A DNA stretch of 64,000 nt. Source: JAFASC01 sp034669505 (GTDB taxonomy: Bacteria > Pseudomonadota > Alphaproteobacteria > Rhizobiales > Beijerinckiaceae). The stretch spans positions 47,670-111,669 of the forward strand of contig JAXDNJ010000039.1 in assembly GCA_034669505.1 (NCBI GenBank), read 5' to 3'. Positions 1-8,275 of the stretch are shown piece by piece. Each line of letters begins with the position of its first letter. The first letter of the stretch is position 1. The translations under genes and the position numbers were made by a program. The notes below the pieces were generated by a model, which was not told the DNA's origin, ran no database searches, and saw only the letters and a program-made list of their open reading frames with translations.

Positions 1-132
1 ACGCTCGCCTTTGGGTCGACCTCCGTGACGCTCTATGTCGGACTGATCGCGCTGGCGATCAACATCGTGGTTGCGGTGCTCGTGAACCTGGTCGTTCCGG
101 CGCGGCGGGTTGCGACACGGCCGGCGCAGTAG
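1..132 (+). CDS. C-terminal end of a membrane permease, probably sodium:solute symporter family (partial)
   Basis: The window opens inside a plus-strand reading frame that runs from base 1 to a TAG at 130-132. The 43 visible residues contain one strongly hydrophobic segment (YVGLIALAINIVVAVLVNLV) followed by a short basic tail (PARRVATRPAQ). This is what the last transmembrane helix and cytoplasmic tail of an SSS-type symporter such as a monocarboxylate permease look like, but other polytopic transporters end in the same way. The 5' part lies outside the window, so the family call is an inference. A GC-rich inverted repeat (GCCGGC on both sides) spans the stop codon and could act as a weak terminator, although no T-run follows. 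Confidence 0.45.
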   Translation, partial: TLAFGSTSVTLYVGLIALAINIVVAVLVNLVVPARRVATRPAQ

Positions 133-214
133 CGGGCCGGCACCTCGTTTATCGCGCTCACGCAGCAGCGTCGCGCCCGGATTTCCTTGAGGAGCGAGGC
201 GTCGCCTCGCGCCC

Positions 215-1813
215 CTAAGCGAAACTCCCGCGTTCCGCTGAAAGATTGCCGGACTCCACATGTTTCAGGGTAGCGGCGGCGCGCTTGTCCGAATCCGTCA
301 TATTGGTTTGCGCCCGCTTCACCAGATAAAGGTCGAGGACCTTGCTTTCGTCCGCGGTCGTCCAAGTCTTCGGATCTTTGCGTCCCCCTCCAGAGACGAA
401 CGCCGTGACCGCCGCGAGCAGTGTCTTCGGCACATGGCCCGGCCGGTTGACATGCTCGTCCAATAGCAGCGCCACTCCGTATTCCGACGAGATGTAGTCC
501 GAAAGCTTTTGGCTGCGACCGGGAATCGGCACGGGATAAAACGTGCCGACGCGCGACATCGCCAGCGCGATTTGCGCTCGTCGCACCTCTTGATCATGGG
601 CCGCGCGCCAAAAACGATACGCCCAGATATTCTCGCGCAAGACCTTCTTCTTGGCCCCCGTGTTGAGCGTCTGCCCTTCCAGAACGAGGAATCCATATTG
701 CAAGGTATTCGGCGGGGAAGATTTCATCTCCACATCCAACCCAAGCGAGCCGAAATATTCCTGAAAGGCAGCCGCCGCGCGCGTCTTCAGAAGATCGAGC
801 AAGCCCGCAAGTTCACCGGCTCCGTTTGCCGCGCCGGCGGTCCATTGAAACACGCCGCACGATAGGAAGGAGTTGTCATACGTGTTGATGGCCTCGATCT
901 TTCCCTCGTTTTCGGATACCGCCTGGATGACGCGCTGCAGGCTTTTCGAAATGTTGGGGAAGGCGTCGGGGTCCTGCTCGAAGAACTTTCCGATACTCGT
1001 CGCACCGAAATTGAACATGCCTGCGCGCAAGACAGTGCCGAAACGTGTGCCGCCGGGGCCGAAAACGCCTTTGCCTCTGACGCTGATGTCGCCGGGCTCG
1101 GCGGGCGGCGGGACTGTCGGCGCTGCGGCAGCCTCCATCGCCACTTCCCGTGCGAACGAGGCGACTGCGGCCGGCGCCGTGTCCTTGCTTGGTGCCTGAC
1201 CGGACGGCGCTTGCGGCGCATCCGTTGCTGAACCCGTGACCGGCGGCTTGGCGCTGAAGCGCTGCTTCATGATTTCATCGATGTAGGACCACGTGTAGAC
1301 GCTGGTTGCGCCGGCCGCACTTGGGGCCTGGACGTGTCCGGAATCCTTGAATGTGAAATAAAAGCCTGCGGTCAAACCAAGCTTCGTCGCTTCCTGGGCA
1401 TAGAACTCGTAGCAGGGATCATTGCCGTCCTCGACCATTTTGCCGTCGCGGTAGCAATAGCAATCAGCTGCCAGTCCCCATTGATGCCATCCCGAGCCGG
1501 GCAGTTGCTCGGTCAGCTTGTTCTTTTGTCGCGGAATATCCCGGTAGTTCGACAAGAGCGCGGCAAGCCAGGGCGCTCCTTTGTCGGCGAGCATCTTGCT
1601 TTTGCTGTCGATCAACGTTGCCGGGTGACCCTTCCATTTGCAGTAATATTCCGCTTGCACCTGCGGTGTCCGTAATCCCTGAGAAACGCGAAAATCGTAT
1701 CCTGCTTGCCGGCATGTCGCGATTAAGGTCGTTAACGTCGCCTCAAACTGAGCATCCAATCCAAACCCTTTCGCCGGCGCCGCAGCGGAATGAACGTCAT
1801 GCAGGGTTGCCAT
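215..1813 (-). CDS. Two-domain peptidoglycan hydrolase candidate: M15-type peptidase plus C-terminal lysozyme-like region
   Basis: This 532-aa protein has an N-terminal VanY/endolysin-like M15 metallopeptidase domain (about residues 15-165). It carries the family pattern SQGLRT at 44-49, the zinc-site motif SGWHQWGLAAD with His110 and Asp117, and a second His160 in SGHVQ, so it is expected to cut peptide bonds in peptidoglycan. A Pro/Ala-rich linker (about 185-245) leads to a second domain (about 265-470). That domain contains SENEGKIEAINTYDNSF around Glu303, a pattern reminiscent of lysozyme-like folds with a catalytic Glu, but I cannot name its family. There is no Sec or Tat signal peptide, which suggests cytoplasmic storage, release by lysis, or delivery through a secretion machine. 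No phage or secretion genes are adjacent. The peptidase call is firm; the role of the second domain is inferred. Confidence 0.72.
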   Translation of the reverse strand: MATLHDVHSAAAPAKGFGLDAQFEATLTTLIATCRQAGYDFRVSQGLRTPQVQAEYYCKWKGHPATLIDSKSKMLADKGAPWLAALLSNYRDIPRQKNKLTEQLPGSGWHQWGLAADCYCYRDGKMVEDGNDPCYEFYAQEATKLGLTAGFYFTFKDSGHVQAPSAAGATSVYTWSYIDEIMKQRFSAKPPVTGSATDAPQAPSGQAPSKDTAPAAVASFAREVAMEAAAAPTVPPPAEPGDISVRGKGVFGPGGTRFGTVLRAGMFNFGATSIGKFFEQDPDAFPNISKSLQRVIQAVSENEGKIEAINTYDNSFLSCGVFQWTAGAANGAGELAGLLDLLKTRAAAAFQEYFGSLGLDVEMKSSPPNTLQYGFLVLEGQTLNTGAKKKVLRENIWAYRFWRAAHDQEVRRAQIALAMSRVGTFYPVPIPGRSQKLSDYISSEYGVALLLDEHVNRPGHVPKTLLAAVTAFVSGGGRKDPKTWTTADESKVLDLYLVKRAQTNMTDSDKRAAATLKHVESGNLSAERGSFA

Positions 1814-1933
1814 TTTAGCTCTCCAAAAGGGTCGGTTTTAAAACAAGCATCCTGACGTAGTACGAAGCTTAGGGCAAGACGGCGCTGTTATTAATTTCGC
1901 CCCGACGGCGGCTCCGCCCGATTGGACGCGCGT

Positions 1934-2599
1934 CTAGATGTCAGGCGGCTGATCAGAACGCGCGCCATAGTGCCTAAACCTTTCGACGGTCTGCGCGATC
2001 TCATCGTCTGAAAGGACGTGCGGGGTCCCGATCTTGAGCGCCGCCGCATATTGTTTGCAGAGCGTCTCGACCTCAACGGCGAGCCACATTGCTTTGTCGA
2101 GATCGGGGCCGGTGGCGATCATGCCGTGATTGGCGAGAAGACAGGCGTTTCGCCCTGCGAGCGCCGCAACGGCAATTTCGGACAGTTCCGCCGTACCGTA
2201 ACTCGCATAGGCGCCGCAACGGATCGTGGGACCGCCGACGGCGGCGATCATGTAATGTACGGCGGGAATTTCCTTTCGGCAGATCGCAAAGGCCGTCGCA
2301 TAGATCGGATGGGCATGCACGATGGCCCCGACATCGTCGCGCGCTTTCATGATGTCGCAATGAAAGCGCCATTCGGAAGACGGCTGAAGCCGATGCTGGT
2401 AAGAACCGTCTAGCGTGATCGGCACGATATCCTCGTGTGTCATTCGCTCGTAGGGAATGCCCGACGGGGTGATCAAAAGCCCGTCGCGCCACCGCACCGA
2501 TATGTTGCCCGATGTGCCTTGATTGATGCCGAGCGCGTTCATTTGGCGGCACGCCGCCACGATCGATTGAGGGATGGCAACGTCGTCCGGGGCAGCCAT
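1934..2599 (-). CDS. Class II aldolase/adducin family protein (L-fuculose-phosphate aldolase-like)
   Basis: This 221-aa protein has the full class II aldolase signature: GTSGNIS at 28-34, TPSG at 44-47, SSEW with Glu76, the zinc ligand pair HAHP (His95 and His97) and a third zinc His in LLANHGM (His158). Such zinc enzymes cleave sugar phosphates retro-aldolically, for example fuculose-1-phosphate to dihydroxyacetone phosphate and lactaldehyde, or act as related decarboxylases and epimerases. Length and motif spacing match the family. It reads in the same direction as the small secreted protein upstream of it on the minus strand, 12 bases away, but nothing in the surroundings indicates the sugar. 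Substrate is therefore unknown. Confidence 0.85.
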   Translation of the reverse strand: MAAPDDVAIPQSIVAACRQMNALGINQGTSGNISVRWRDGLLITPSGIPYERMTHEDIVPITLDGSYQHRLQPSSEWRFHCDIMKARDDVGAIVHAHPIYATAFAICRKEIPAVHYMIAAVGGPTIRCGAYASYGTAELSEIAVAALAGRNACLLANHGMIATGPDLDKAMWLAVEVETLCKQYAAALKIGTPHVLSDDEIAQTVERFRHYGARSDQPPDI

Positions 2600-2611
2600 T
2601 GGTGGCCGTTT

Positions 2612-3037
2612 CTAGTGCTTCAGACGGCCGCCGACGTTCCTCAACTCAGGAAGCGGCGACATTGCCCCGCCGGCGCAGCGCGCATCGGGAGGCGCGACAG
2701 TGACTTTGTATTCGAAAGCTGGTTTCGGCGGCGGCTGGAAGAGTATCTGCGGGGACGTCACATCGAGTTTGTTGATGACGACGAGGAGCCGTACCAATCC
2801 GGTGTAACCGCCGCTTGCGAGGGCGCGGTCGATTGCTACGCACACGGCCGTGCCGACAAGCGGAATGTCATAGGTTTCCCCGATGCGCGCATCGCGGATG
2901 CGATCGGGATCGCCCAGCCATTGATGCCGATACTTGACGATCAGCTGCCTGGCTTCAGCCAGATCGAGTGCCGCCTGCGCCGGCGACCATCCCGCCAAAA
3001 AGCCGCAGAAGCATACCAGCGCGGGCGCCGTTCGCAT
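2612..3037 (-). CDS. Small secreted protein of unknown function
   Basis: The 141-aa product starts MRTAPALVCFCGFLAGWSPAQA, a typical Sec signal peptide with an AQA-type cleavage site. The mature part has no recognisable enzyme motif. It contains a Pro-rich stretch (FQPPPKPAF) and a Cys near each end of the mature chain. A much longer open frame continues upstream, antisense to aspA, but the signal peptide fixes the likely start at 3037. The gene diverges from aspA with 87 bases between the starts, so both promoters must lie in that gap. It may form a short transcript with the class II aldolase gene 12 bases downstream. Confidence 0.6.
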   Translation of the reverse strand: MRTAPALVCFCGFLAGWSPAQAALDLAEARQLIVKYRHQWLGDPDRIRDARIGETYDIPLVGTAVCVAIDRALASGGYTGLVRLLVVINKLDVTSPQILFQPPPKPAFEYKVTVAPPDARCAGGAMSPLPELRNVGGRLKH

Positions 3038-3124
3038 CCAATTCTCCGATTTGCGGTGAATTCTTACGTTCTCCCCCTCGGCGCAGCAATACGCTATGAG
3101 ATGGACTGCACGGGAGGTGCGACT

Positions 3125-4672
3125 ATGAATGCTGACGCCAAAGGCGGAACGCCGAGCCCTGAGCCGCCGCCCGGAGCGGTCGAAGTCGCAACGACACGCA
3201 CCGTCGAACTTGCCAAAGTGGCGACGCGACGCGAGCACGACCTTCTCGGTGAGCGGGATGTACCGGCAGATGCCTATTGGGGCATTCACACGCTCCGCGC
3301 TGTCGAGAATTTCCCCATCACCGGCGTGCCGGTCGGGCATTTCCCCGAATTTGTCCGCGCGCTGGCGCTGGTCAAGCAAGCCGCGGCGCGGGCCAACAAG
3401 CGCCTTGGTCATCTGCCGGCGCAGAAGGCCGATGCTATCGTTCGCGCTTGCGATCTCATCGCGCGCGAGGGCCGCTACCACGATCAGTTCGTCGTTGATG
3501 CGGTGCAGGGTGGCGCCGGCACGTCGACGAACATGAATGCCAACGAGGTCGTCGCGAACGTCGCATTGGAAATCCTTGGGCGCGAGAAGGGCGATTTCTC
3601 CGCACTGCATCCGAACGATGACGTCAACATGTCGCAATCGACGAATGATGCCTATCCGACGGCCTTGCGGCTCGCGATCATCTTCGCCGCAACGCCGCTC
3701 ATCGAAGCGCTCGACGAACTCGCCTTTGCGTTTAAGGCCAAAGCCGTCGAGTTCGGTGATGTCCTGAAGATCGGCCGCACGCAATTGCAGGACGCGGTGC
3801 CGATGACGCTCGGCCAGGAATTCGACGCGTTCTTCGCGACGATCAAGGAGGATGAAGCGCGGCTGAAGGAAGCCGCGTCGCTTTTCCGCGAGGTTAATCT
3901 CGGCGCAACCGCGATCGGCACCGGCATCAATGCCGACCCACGCTATGCCGCGCTTGCCATCGAAGAGCTGGCGCGCGCGGCGCATGAATCGCTCGTGCCT
4001 GCGACCAATCTCATCGAAGCGACATCCGACATGGGCGCGTTCGTCTTCTTCTCCGGCGTGTTGAAGCGTGTCGCCGTGAAACTATCGAAAATCTGCAATG
4101 ATCTTCGCTTGCTCTCCAGCGGCCCGCGCGCGGGGCTCGGTGAGATCAAGTTGCCAGCGGTGCAGGCGGGCTCCTCGATCATGCCCGGCAAGGTCAATCC
4201 GGTGATCCCGGAAGTGGTCAACCAAGTTGCTTTCATGGTTGTCGGGCAAGATCTCACCGTGACGATGTGCGCGGAAGGCGGACAGCTGCAGCTCAATGCC
4301 TTCGAGCCGACGATCGGCTATTGCATCCTGTCATCGCTGCGGCATCTCACGGCGGCGGTGACGACGCTGACCAACCGCTGCGTGCTCGGAATTGAAGCGG
4401 ATCGCGAGCAATGCCGCGCGTTGGTCGAGAATAGTATCGGCCTTGTCACTGCCCTTGGCCCGACGCTCGGCTATGAGACCTCGTCGCGCATCGCCAAGCG
4501 TGCGCTCGCCGAGAAACGCAAAGTCTCCGACATCGTGCTCGAGGAGAACCTCCTGACGCGCGAGCAGTTGGAGAGCCTGCTGCGCATCGAGACGATGACG
4601 GCGCCCTCACGGGCGAAATCGATGCGGGGGGCGGCACCCACGATGCTCGCGCCGACGCGGCCGATGCCGTGA
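3125..4672 (+). CDS. aspA: Aspartate ammonia-lyase (aspartase)
   Basis: This 515-aa enzyme is predicted to convert L-aspartate to fumarate and ammonia. It belongs to the fumarase/aspartase superfamily, shown by the GSSIMPGKVNP signature loop in its C-terminal third, the upstream motif MSQSTNDAYPTA and the RTQLQDAVPMTLGQEF block. The start at 3125 is supported by a GGGAGG ribosome-binding site 7 bases upstream; the open frame itself extends far upstream without homology. The first 40 or so residues are a Pro/Ala-rich extension ahead of the usual aspartase start (REHDLLGERDVPADAYWGIHT). Fumarase class II is the closest alternative, but the DLLGERDVPADAYWGIHTLRA opening is aspartase-like. Confidence 0.92.
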   Translation: MNADAKGGTPSPEPPPGAVEVATTRTVELAKVATRREHDLLGERDVPADAYWGIHTLRAVENFPITGVPVGHFPEFVRALALVKQAAARANKRLGHLPAQKADAIVRACDLIAREGRYHDQFVVDAVQGGAGTSTNMNANEVVANVALEILGREKGDFSALHPNDDVNMSQSTNDAYPTALRLAIIFAATPLIEALDELAFAFKAKAVEFGDVLKIGRTQLQDAVPMTLGQEFDAFFATIKEDEARLKEAASLFREVNLGATAIGTGINADPRYAALAIEELARAAHESLVPATNLIEATSDMGAFVFFSGVLKRVAVKLSKICNDLRLLSSGPRAGLGEIKLPAVQAGSSIMPGKVNPVIPEVVNQVAFMVVGQDLTVTMCAEGGQLQLNAFEPTIGYCILSSLRHLTAAVTTLTNRCVLGIEADREQCRALVENSIGLVTALGPTLGYETSSRIAKRALAEKRKVSDIVLEENLLTREQLESLLRIETMTAPSRAKSMRGAAPTMLAPTRPMP

Positions 4673-4811
4673 TCGGCTGATCCGGGCTCTCGTCCTGCCC
4701 ACAAGAAATGTGATTGCCGGTTTTGCAAATGCCGCGATTCGCGCTGATTCTCCGCGCCGGAGCTTAGCCTCTGCATCGCGCACGGGGCGGGGCTCCCGGG
4801 AGGAGGGCTCG

Positions 4812-6128
4812 ATGGCATCGACGGATATCCCCGCCGTCCCTGACGATCCGGAGCGGCCCGATCCGGTCGTCGGTACATCGAAGCCGCGCCTGCTCCATGT
4901 CCTCGGGCCGGGCCTCATCACCGGCGCCTCGGATGACGATCCGAGCGGCATCGCAACCTACAGCCAGGCCGGCGCGCAGTTCGGCTATGGCCTGACATGG
5001 ACGATGCTTTTTACCTATCCGCTGATGACGGCAGTGCAGATGATCAGCGCGCGCGTCGGCCGCACGACCGGCCGCGGCCTCGCCGGCAATCTCCGCGTTC
5101 ATTATCCCGAATGGCTGCTGCAGGGCGTCGTAGCGGTTCTGCTCATCGCCAACACGATCAACCTAGGTGCCGATCTCGGCGCAATGGCAGATGCCTCGCG
5201 CCTTCTTCTCCCCGGACCCGCGTGGCTTTTCATCGTGCTCTTCGCGGCAATCTGCGTCTATATGCAGGTCTTCCTGCAATACACGCGCTATGTCGCGGTG
5301 CTGAAATGGCTGACGCTGGCGCTGTTTGCCTATTTCGCCGCAGTGGTCACGATCAAGATCGATTGGGGCGAGTTTGCCAACGGTTTGTTCGTGCCAAAGC
5401 TCGACAAGGCGAAGGACTATCTCACCACGATGGTTGCCGTGTTCGGCACGACGATCAGCCCCTACCTTTTCTTCTGGCAGGCCGCGGAAGAGGTCGAGGA
5501 TATCAAAGCCTACCCGCACCGTGAGGATCTCGTCGATGCGCCGGAGCAGGGTAGGGCAGCGCTGAAACGCATCGAACTCGACACGCTGATCGGCATGGCG
5601 TTTTCGAATCTCGTCGCGCTGGCGATCATGGTCACGACGGCCGCGACCCTCCATAAGAATGGCACGACCGACATTCAGACCTCGGCGCAGGCGGCAGAGG
5701 CGCTGCGGCCGATCGCCGGCCAACTTGCCTTTGCCGTCTTTGCGCTCGGGATCGTCGGCACCGGCCTGCTCGCCGTGCCGGTGCTGGCTGGGTCCGGCGC
5801 CTATGCGCTTGGCGAGGCTCGCCGCTGGCCGACCGGCTTCTCACGCAATTGGCAGGAGGCGAAGGCCTTCTATGCGACGGTGGCGCTCGCGACGCTTGTC
5901 GGCATGGTTATGAATTTCTCTGGCATCGACGCGATCAAGGCTCTCTACTGGAGCGCCGTGCTGAACGGTATCGTCGCCGTGCCAGTTATGACAACAATGA
6001 TGCTGATGGCGGCGCGAAGCGACATAATGGGACGTTTCGCGGTCGGGGGCGCGCTGAAGTTGCTTGGCTGGATCGGCACGGCCGTGATGGCCGCGGCTGT
6101 AATTGCGATGCTGGCGACGTCGTTTTAG
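4812..6128 (+). CDS. Nramp-family metal ion transporter with a non-canonical metal site
   Basis: This is a 438-aa polytopic inner-membrane protein with about 11 hydrophobic segments, matching Nramp (SLC11/MntH-like) size and layout. The TM1 metal motif, usually DPGN, reads DPSG here (Asp43 to Gly46), and the TM6 motif, usually MPH, reads SPY (Ser216 to Tyr218). Two of the residues that give canonical Nramps their Mn/Fe selectivity, the TM1 Asn and the TM6 Met, are therefore replaced. It may belong to the Nramp-related branches whose members carry other cations such as Mg. The start is set by a strong GGGAGGAGGG upstream of 4812. It stands alone between aspA and a small hypothetical gene; no Mn or Mg riboswitch was recognised in the 139-base leader. 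Confidence 0.82.
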   Translation: MASTDIPAVPDDPERPDPVVGTSKPRLLHVLGPGLITGASDDDPSGIATYSQAGAQFGYGLTWTMLFTYPLMTAVQMISARVGRTTGRGLAGNLRVHYPEWLLQGVVAVLLIANTINLGADLGAMADASRLLLPGPAWLFIVLFAAICVYMQVFLQYTRYVAVLKWLTLALFAYFAAVVTIKIDWGEFANGLFVPKLDKAKDYLTTMVAVFGTTISPYLFFWQAAEEVEDIKAYPHREDLVDAPEQGRAALKRIELDTLIGMAFSNLVALAIMVTTAATLHKNGTTDIQTSAQAAEALRPIAGQLAFAVFALGIVGTGLLAVPVLAGSGAYALGEARRWPTGFSRNWQEAKAFYATVALATLVGMVMNFSGIDAIKALYWSAVLNGIVAVPVMTTMMLMAARSDIMGRFAVGGALKLLGWIGTAVMAAAVIAMLATSF

Positions 6129-6191
6129 CGGCTCGAACCCTGATCGCGTTTGCGCGTTCGACAAAAAAGACCACCGCCGGGAGGCGACTTA

Positions 6192-6530
6192 GTGACGGCG
6201 ACCGCACTCGCGCACGAGCATCGGGTAGCAATTAACAGGCGCCTGGACGCGCTGCAGGGTATCGCGCACCGCTGCCAGAACCAAGCAAATGGGCAATGTC
6301 TCGAAGGCTATGCGCAGGCCCGTGCGCTCCTGCGCGACCTGGAGGATTTGTTCGCCGAGTACCTGCCGACGCGCGCGCATCTCGCTGGCCCGCTTCACGC
6401 CGTGCGCCGGCATCTCGGCGCGCTCGCTGGTCTCGAAGATGAGGAACTTCCGGCTGGCAGTCACAGCCATCTCGAGCAGGTTCTCGATGGCATCGGCAAG
6501 ATACGCACTGGTCTGCCGCCGGAACGGTGA
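6192..6530 (+). CDS. Small hypothetical protein
   Basis: A 112-aa frame with a GTG start at 6192 preceded by GGGAGG at a good distance. A TTG 42 bases upstream is the alternative start. The product is predicted to be soluble and largely helical, with no signal peptide and no recognised motif. It contains a Cys in HRCQNQANGQC and a run of Leu-rich amphipathic segments. It ends 21 bases before the stop of the convergent lytic transglycosylase gene. The good ribosome-binding site supports expression, but I recognise no family, and the antisense frame is also open, so this is only a moderate call. Confidence 0.5.
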   Translation: MTATALAHEHRVAINRRLDALQGIAHRCQNQANGQCLEGYAQARALLRDLEDLFAEYLPTRAHLAGPLHAVRRHLGALAGLEDEELPAGSHSHLEQVLDGIGKIRTGLPPER

Positions 6531-6551
6531 ACTTCGAGCCGCCGAACTCGT

Positions 6552-7403
6552 CTAGCTCCGCAGCACGACGCAAGCGCCGCCAATCCCGTGTATGCGGTTG
6601 CAAAGAGCGTTCGCCTCGTTGCGGCTCTGCGCTGGAACGCGAATGCGGTAGAAAGCTCGCGTTCCGCGACTGCGGAGCCGCGTTCCGATGACCATCGGCT
6701 GCAGCTCGCCGATGATCGAGGCGTAGCTCTGGCGGGCGCGGGCGTAGGACGCGAGCGCGATCGCCTTCGAGAAATTGCCGGCGAGCTGCACGCCCCACGG
6801 CGCAAACGGCGCGAGCGCTTCGATACGGGCCGGCGCGCCTCTTTGCAGGCCGGCCGCCAGTTCGAGGCAGGATCGCCGGCGCTCAGGCGCCGCGGGGGCG
6901 ATTTGCTGCGCTGCGCCCTTCTCGGCAGCCCAATCGTCGACGCTTCGCCCGGTGATGAACAGCACGTAATCGCGCGTTTCCTGCGGCAGCGAGCCTTTGG
7001 TATCGAGCCAGTTTGCAACCCTGTTCGGCCCGGCATTGTAGGCGGCTGCGCCGAGCCCGAAATTGCCGAAGCGTGTGATCAGCTCCGAAAGGAATGCGGC
7101 TGACGCGGGGATCGCCTGTTCGGGATCGAACGGATCGAGGAGGCCGCGTTCGGCCGCGGTTCGCGGCATGAACTGGGCTACGCCTTGTGCGCCCTTTGGA
7201 CTGATCGCTGTCGGGCGAAAACTGCTCTCGCGCCAGATCAGGCGCGTGAACAGCTCAAGCGGAAGCTGGCGCTGCGCAGCCGAGGCTTCGATGACGCGAC
7301 AGAGCGCCTGTCCGACGGTCTCTTCCTGCTGCGCAAGGGCGGGCGTCAGGCCGCAAAGCGCAACTGAACACGAGAGGACGATCAGGCGCAGGAGCCTAAT
7401 CAT
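6552..7403 (-). CDS. Lytic transglycosylase (SLT family) with C-terminal SPOR-like domain
   Basis: This 283-aa exported protein has a signal peptide (residues 1-24, ending PALAQ) and an SLT/Goose-lysozyme-like catalytic domain (about 30-165). Glu59 in RLIWRESSFRP is the expected catalytic acid, followed by SPKGAQGVAQFMP and AAYNAGPNRVANW, the hallmark motifs of the family. Such enzymes cleave the MurNAc-GlcNAc bond with formation of 1,6-anhydroMurNAc. The last 75 residues (GVQLAGNFSKAIALASYARA and the following part) resemble a SPOR domain, a module that binds denuded glycan strands at the division septum, which points to a septal role. The gene lies just downstream of the tRNA-Trp gene in the same direction. 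Confidence 0.85.
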   Translation of the reverse strand: MIRLLRLIVLSCSVALCGLTPALAQQEETVGQALCRVIEASAAQRQLPLELFTRLIWRESSFRPTAISPKGAQGVAQFMPRTAAERGLLDPFDPEQAIPASAAFLSELITRFGNFGLGAAAYNAGPNRVANWLDTKGSLPQETRDYVLFITGRSVDDWAAEKGAAQQIAPAAPERRRSCLELAAGLQRGAPARIEALAPFAPWGVQLAGNFSKAIALASYARARQSYASIIGELQPMVIGTRLRSRGTRAFYRIRVPAQSRNEANALCNRIHGIGGACVVLRS

Positions 7404-7437
7404 CGGCGAGCAGCGTTGGCAGAGCTATCGGCAGTGC

Positions 7438-7515
7438 TGGCAGGAGTGGAGGGACTCGAACCCCCAACCCCCGGTTTTGGAGACCGGTGCTCTAACCAAA
7501 TTGAGCTACACTCCT
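7438..7515 (-). tRNA. tRNA-Trp (anticodon CCA)
   Basis: On the minus strand the sequence folds as a complete cloverleaf. The acceptor stem is AGGAGTG/CACTCCT with discriminator G, the D-arm GCTC/GAGC, the anticodon stem CCGGT/ACCGG with loop CTCCAAA giving anticodon CCA, and the T-arm loop TTCGAGT. The 3' CCA is encoded at 7440-7438. Upstream on this strand, TTGTTC and TAAGGA separated by 17 bases could be the promoter, lying close to the end of the YbjQ-like gene. Confidence 0.96.
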
Positions 7516-7576
7516 GCGGAGCCGTCGCCGACGCCCCTCCTTAGCCTGCGCATTCCGGCCGAACAAGGGCAGGCGC

Positions 7577-7897
7577 TCAGGCCGGCTCGACCAAGACGGC
7601 CGTGCCATAGGCCAGAACCTCCGTAATGCCGTCGGTGATTTCGTTGGCATCGTAACGCATGCCGATAATCGCGTTGGCGCCGCCCTGCACGGCGTGTTCG
7701 CACATGTGATCGAAGGCTTCCTGGCGCGCCGTCTCGGCGAGGTTCACGTAGATCGACAGTTTGCCGCCGAAGACCGATTGCACCGCGCCGGCGAAATTCC
7801 CAAGCACGCTGCGCGAGCGCACCGTGATACCGCGCACCAAACCGAGATGCCTGACGACGCGATAACCCGTAACGTCATTGGTGGTAGAGACGATCAT
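7577..7897 (-). CDS. YbjQ/UPF0145 family protein
   Basis: The 106-aa product matches the YbjQ family throughout: the N-terminal block STTNDVTGYRVVRHLGLVRG, the central RQEAFDHMCEHAVQGGANAIIGMRYD and the C-terminal YGTAVLVEP. These small proteins form pentameric rings and are often labelled heavy-metal-binding, but their biochemical role is not established. Length is normal for the family and there is no signal peptide. It is probably transcribed on its own; the tRNA-Trp gene follows 61 bases downstream. Confidence 0.88.
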   Translation of the reverse strand: MIVSTTNDVTGYRVVRHLGLVRGITVRSRSVLGNFAGAVQSVFGGKLSIYVNLAETARQEAFDHMCEHAVQGGANAIIGMRYDANEITDGITEVLAYGTAVLVEPA

Positions 7898-7974
7898 TGC
7901 GCACCCCTCTTGCTGGCGACAATTGTGTCCGCCGGGCGATGCGAAGGCAATGGCTCGCGTTGTAATTCCGTGAT

Positions 7975-8148
7975 TCAGGTCATGTGCGGTTGGAGCACCG
8001 GCTGAGTTTCGTCAGTGCGAATTTTGCCGGTAGCAATTGCGGCGATTTCGCTGTGTGCTTCGAGCGCGGCCAATCTGGCGAGTAGAGCGCGCATCTCCGA
8101 CGGCAAAGCATGTTCGACTGGAAACGATCGTCTGAATGCGTCGTTCAT
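7975..8148 (-). CDS. Very small hypothetical protein
   Basis: A possible 57-aa product beginning MNDAFRRSFPVEHALPSEMR, with an in-frame ATG 39 bases further upstream as alternative. It has a helical, Leu/Ala-rich centre (MRALLARLAALEAHSEI) and a polar tail. The ribosome-binding site is weak, and a second open frame overlaps on the same strand. I do not recognise a family. It is listed because composition and codon choice look protein-like and the gap between the YbjQ-like and SDR genes is otherwise unexplained. Confidence 0.35.
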   Translation of the reverse strand: MNDAFRRSFPVEHALPSEMRALLARLAALEAHSEIAAIATGKIRTDETQPVLQPHMT

Positions 8149-8275
8149 CACAGCCATCGAAGAGCATGAACGGCACGATGCACGCATCTGAAACCTTCAG
8201 ACCTGTGTAGAATGCCTCAAGTCTCATCCGCAGAACTTGTGCCAAGCTTGCCGGCGCCGACTTTTCCGACCTGAG

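Noticed and set aside
2435..3124. Upstream extension of the aspA frame
   Set aside because: No homology to aspartase, antisense to two genes, and the ribosome-binding site supports the start at 3125.
7063..7626. A 187-codon plus-strand frame across the tRNA-Trp region
   Set aside because: Its protein includes the well-known false translation of a tRNA complement (RDSNPQPPVLETGALTKLSYT); it is antisense to the lytic transglycosylase and the tRNA.
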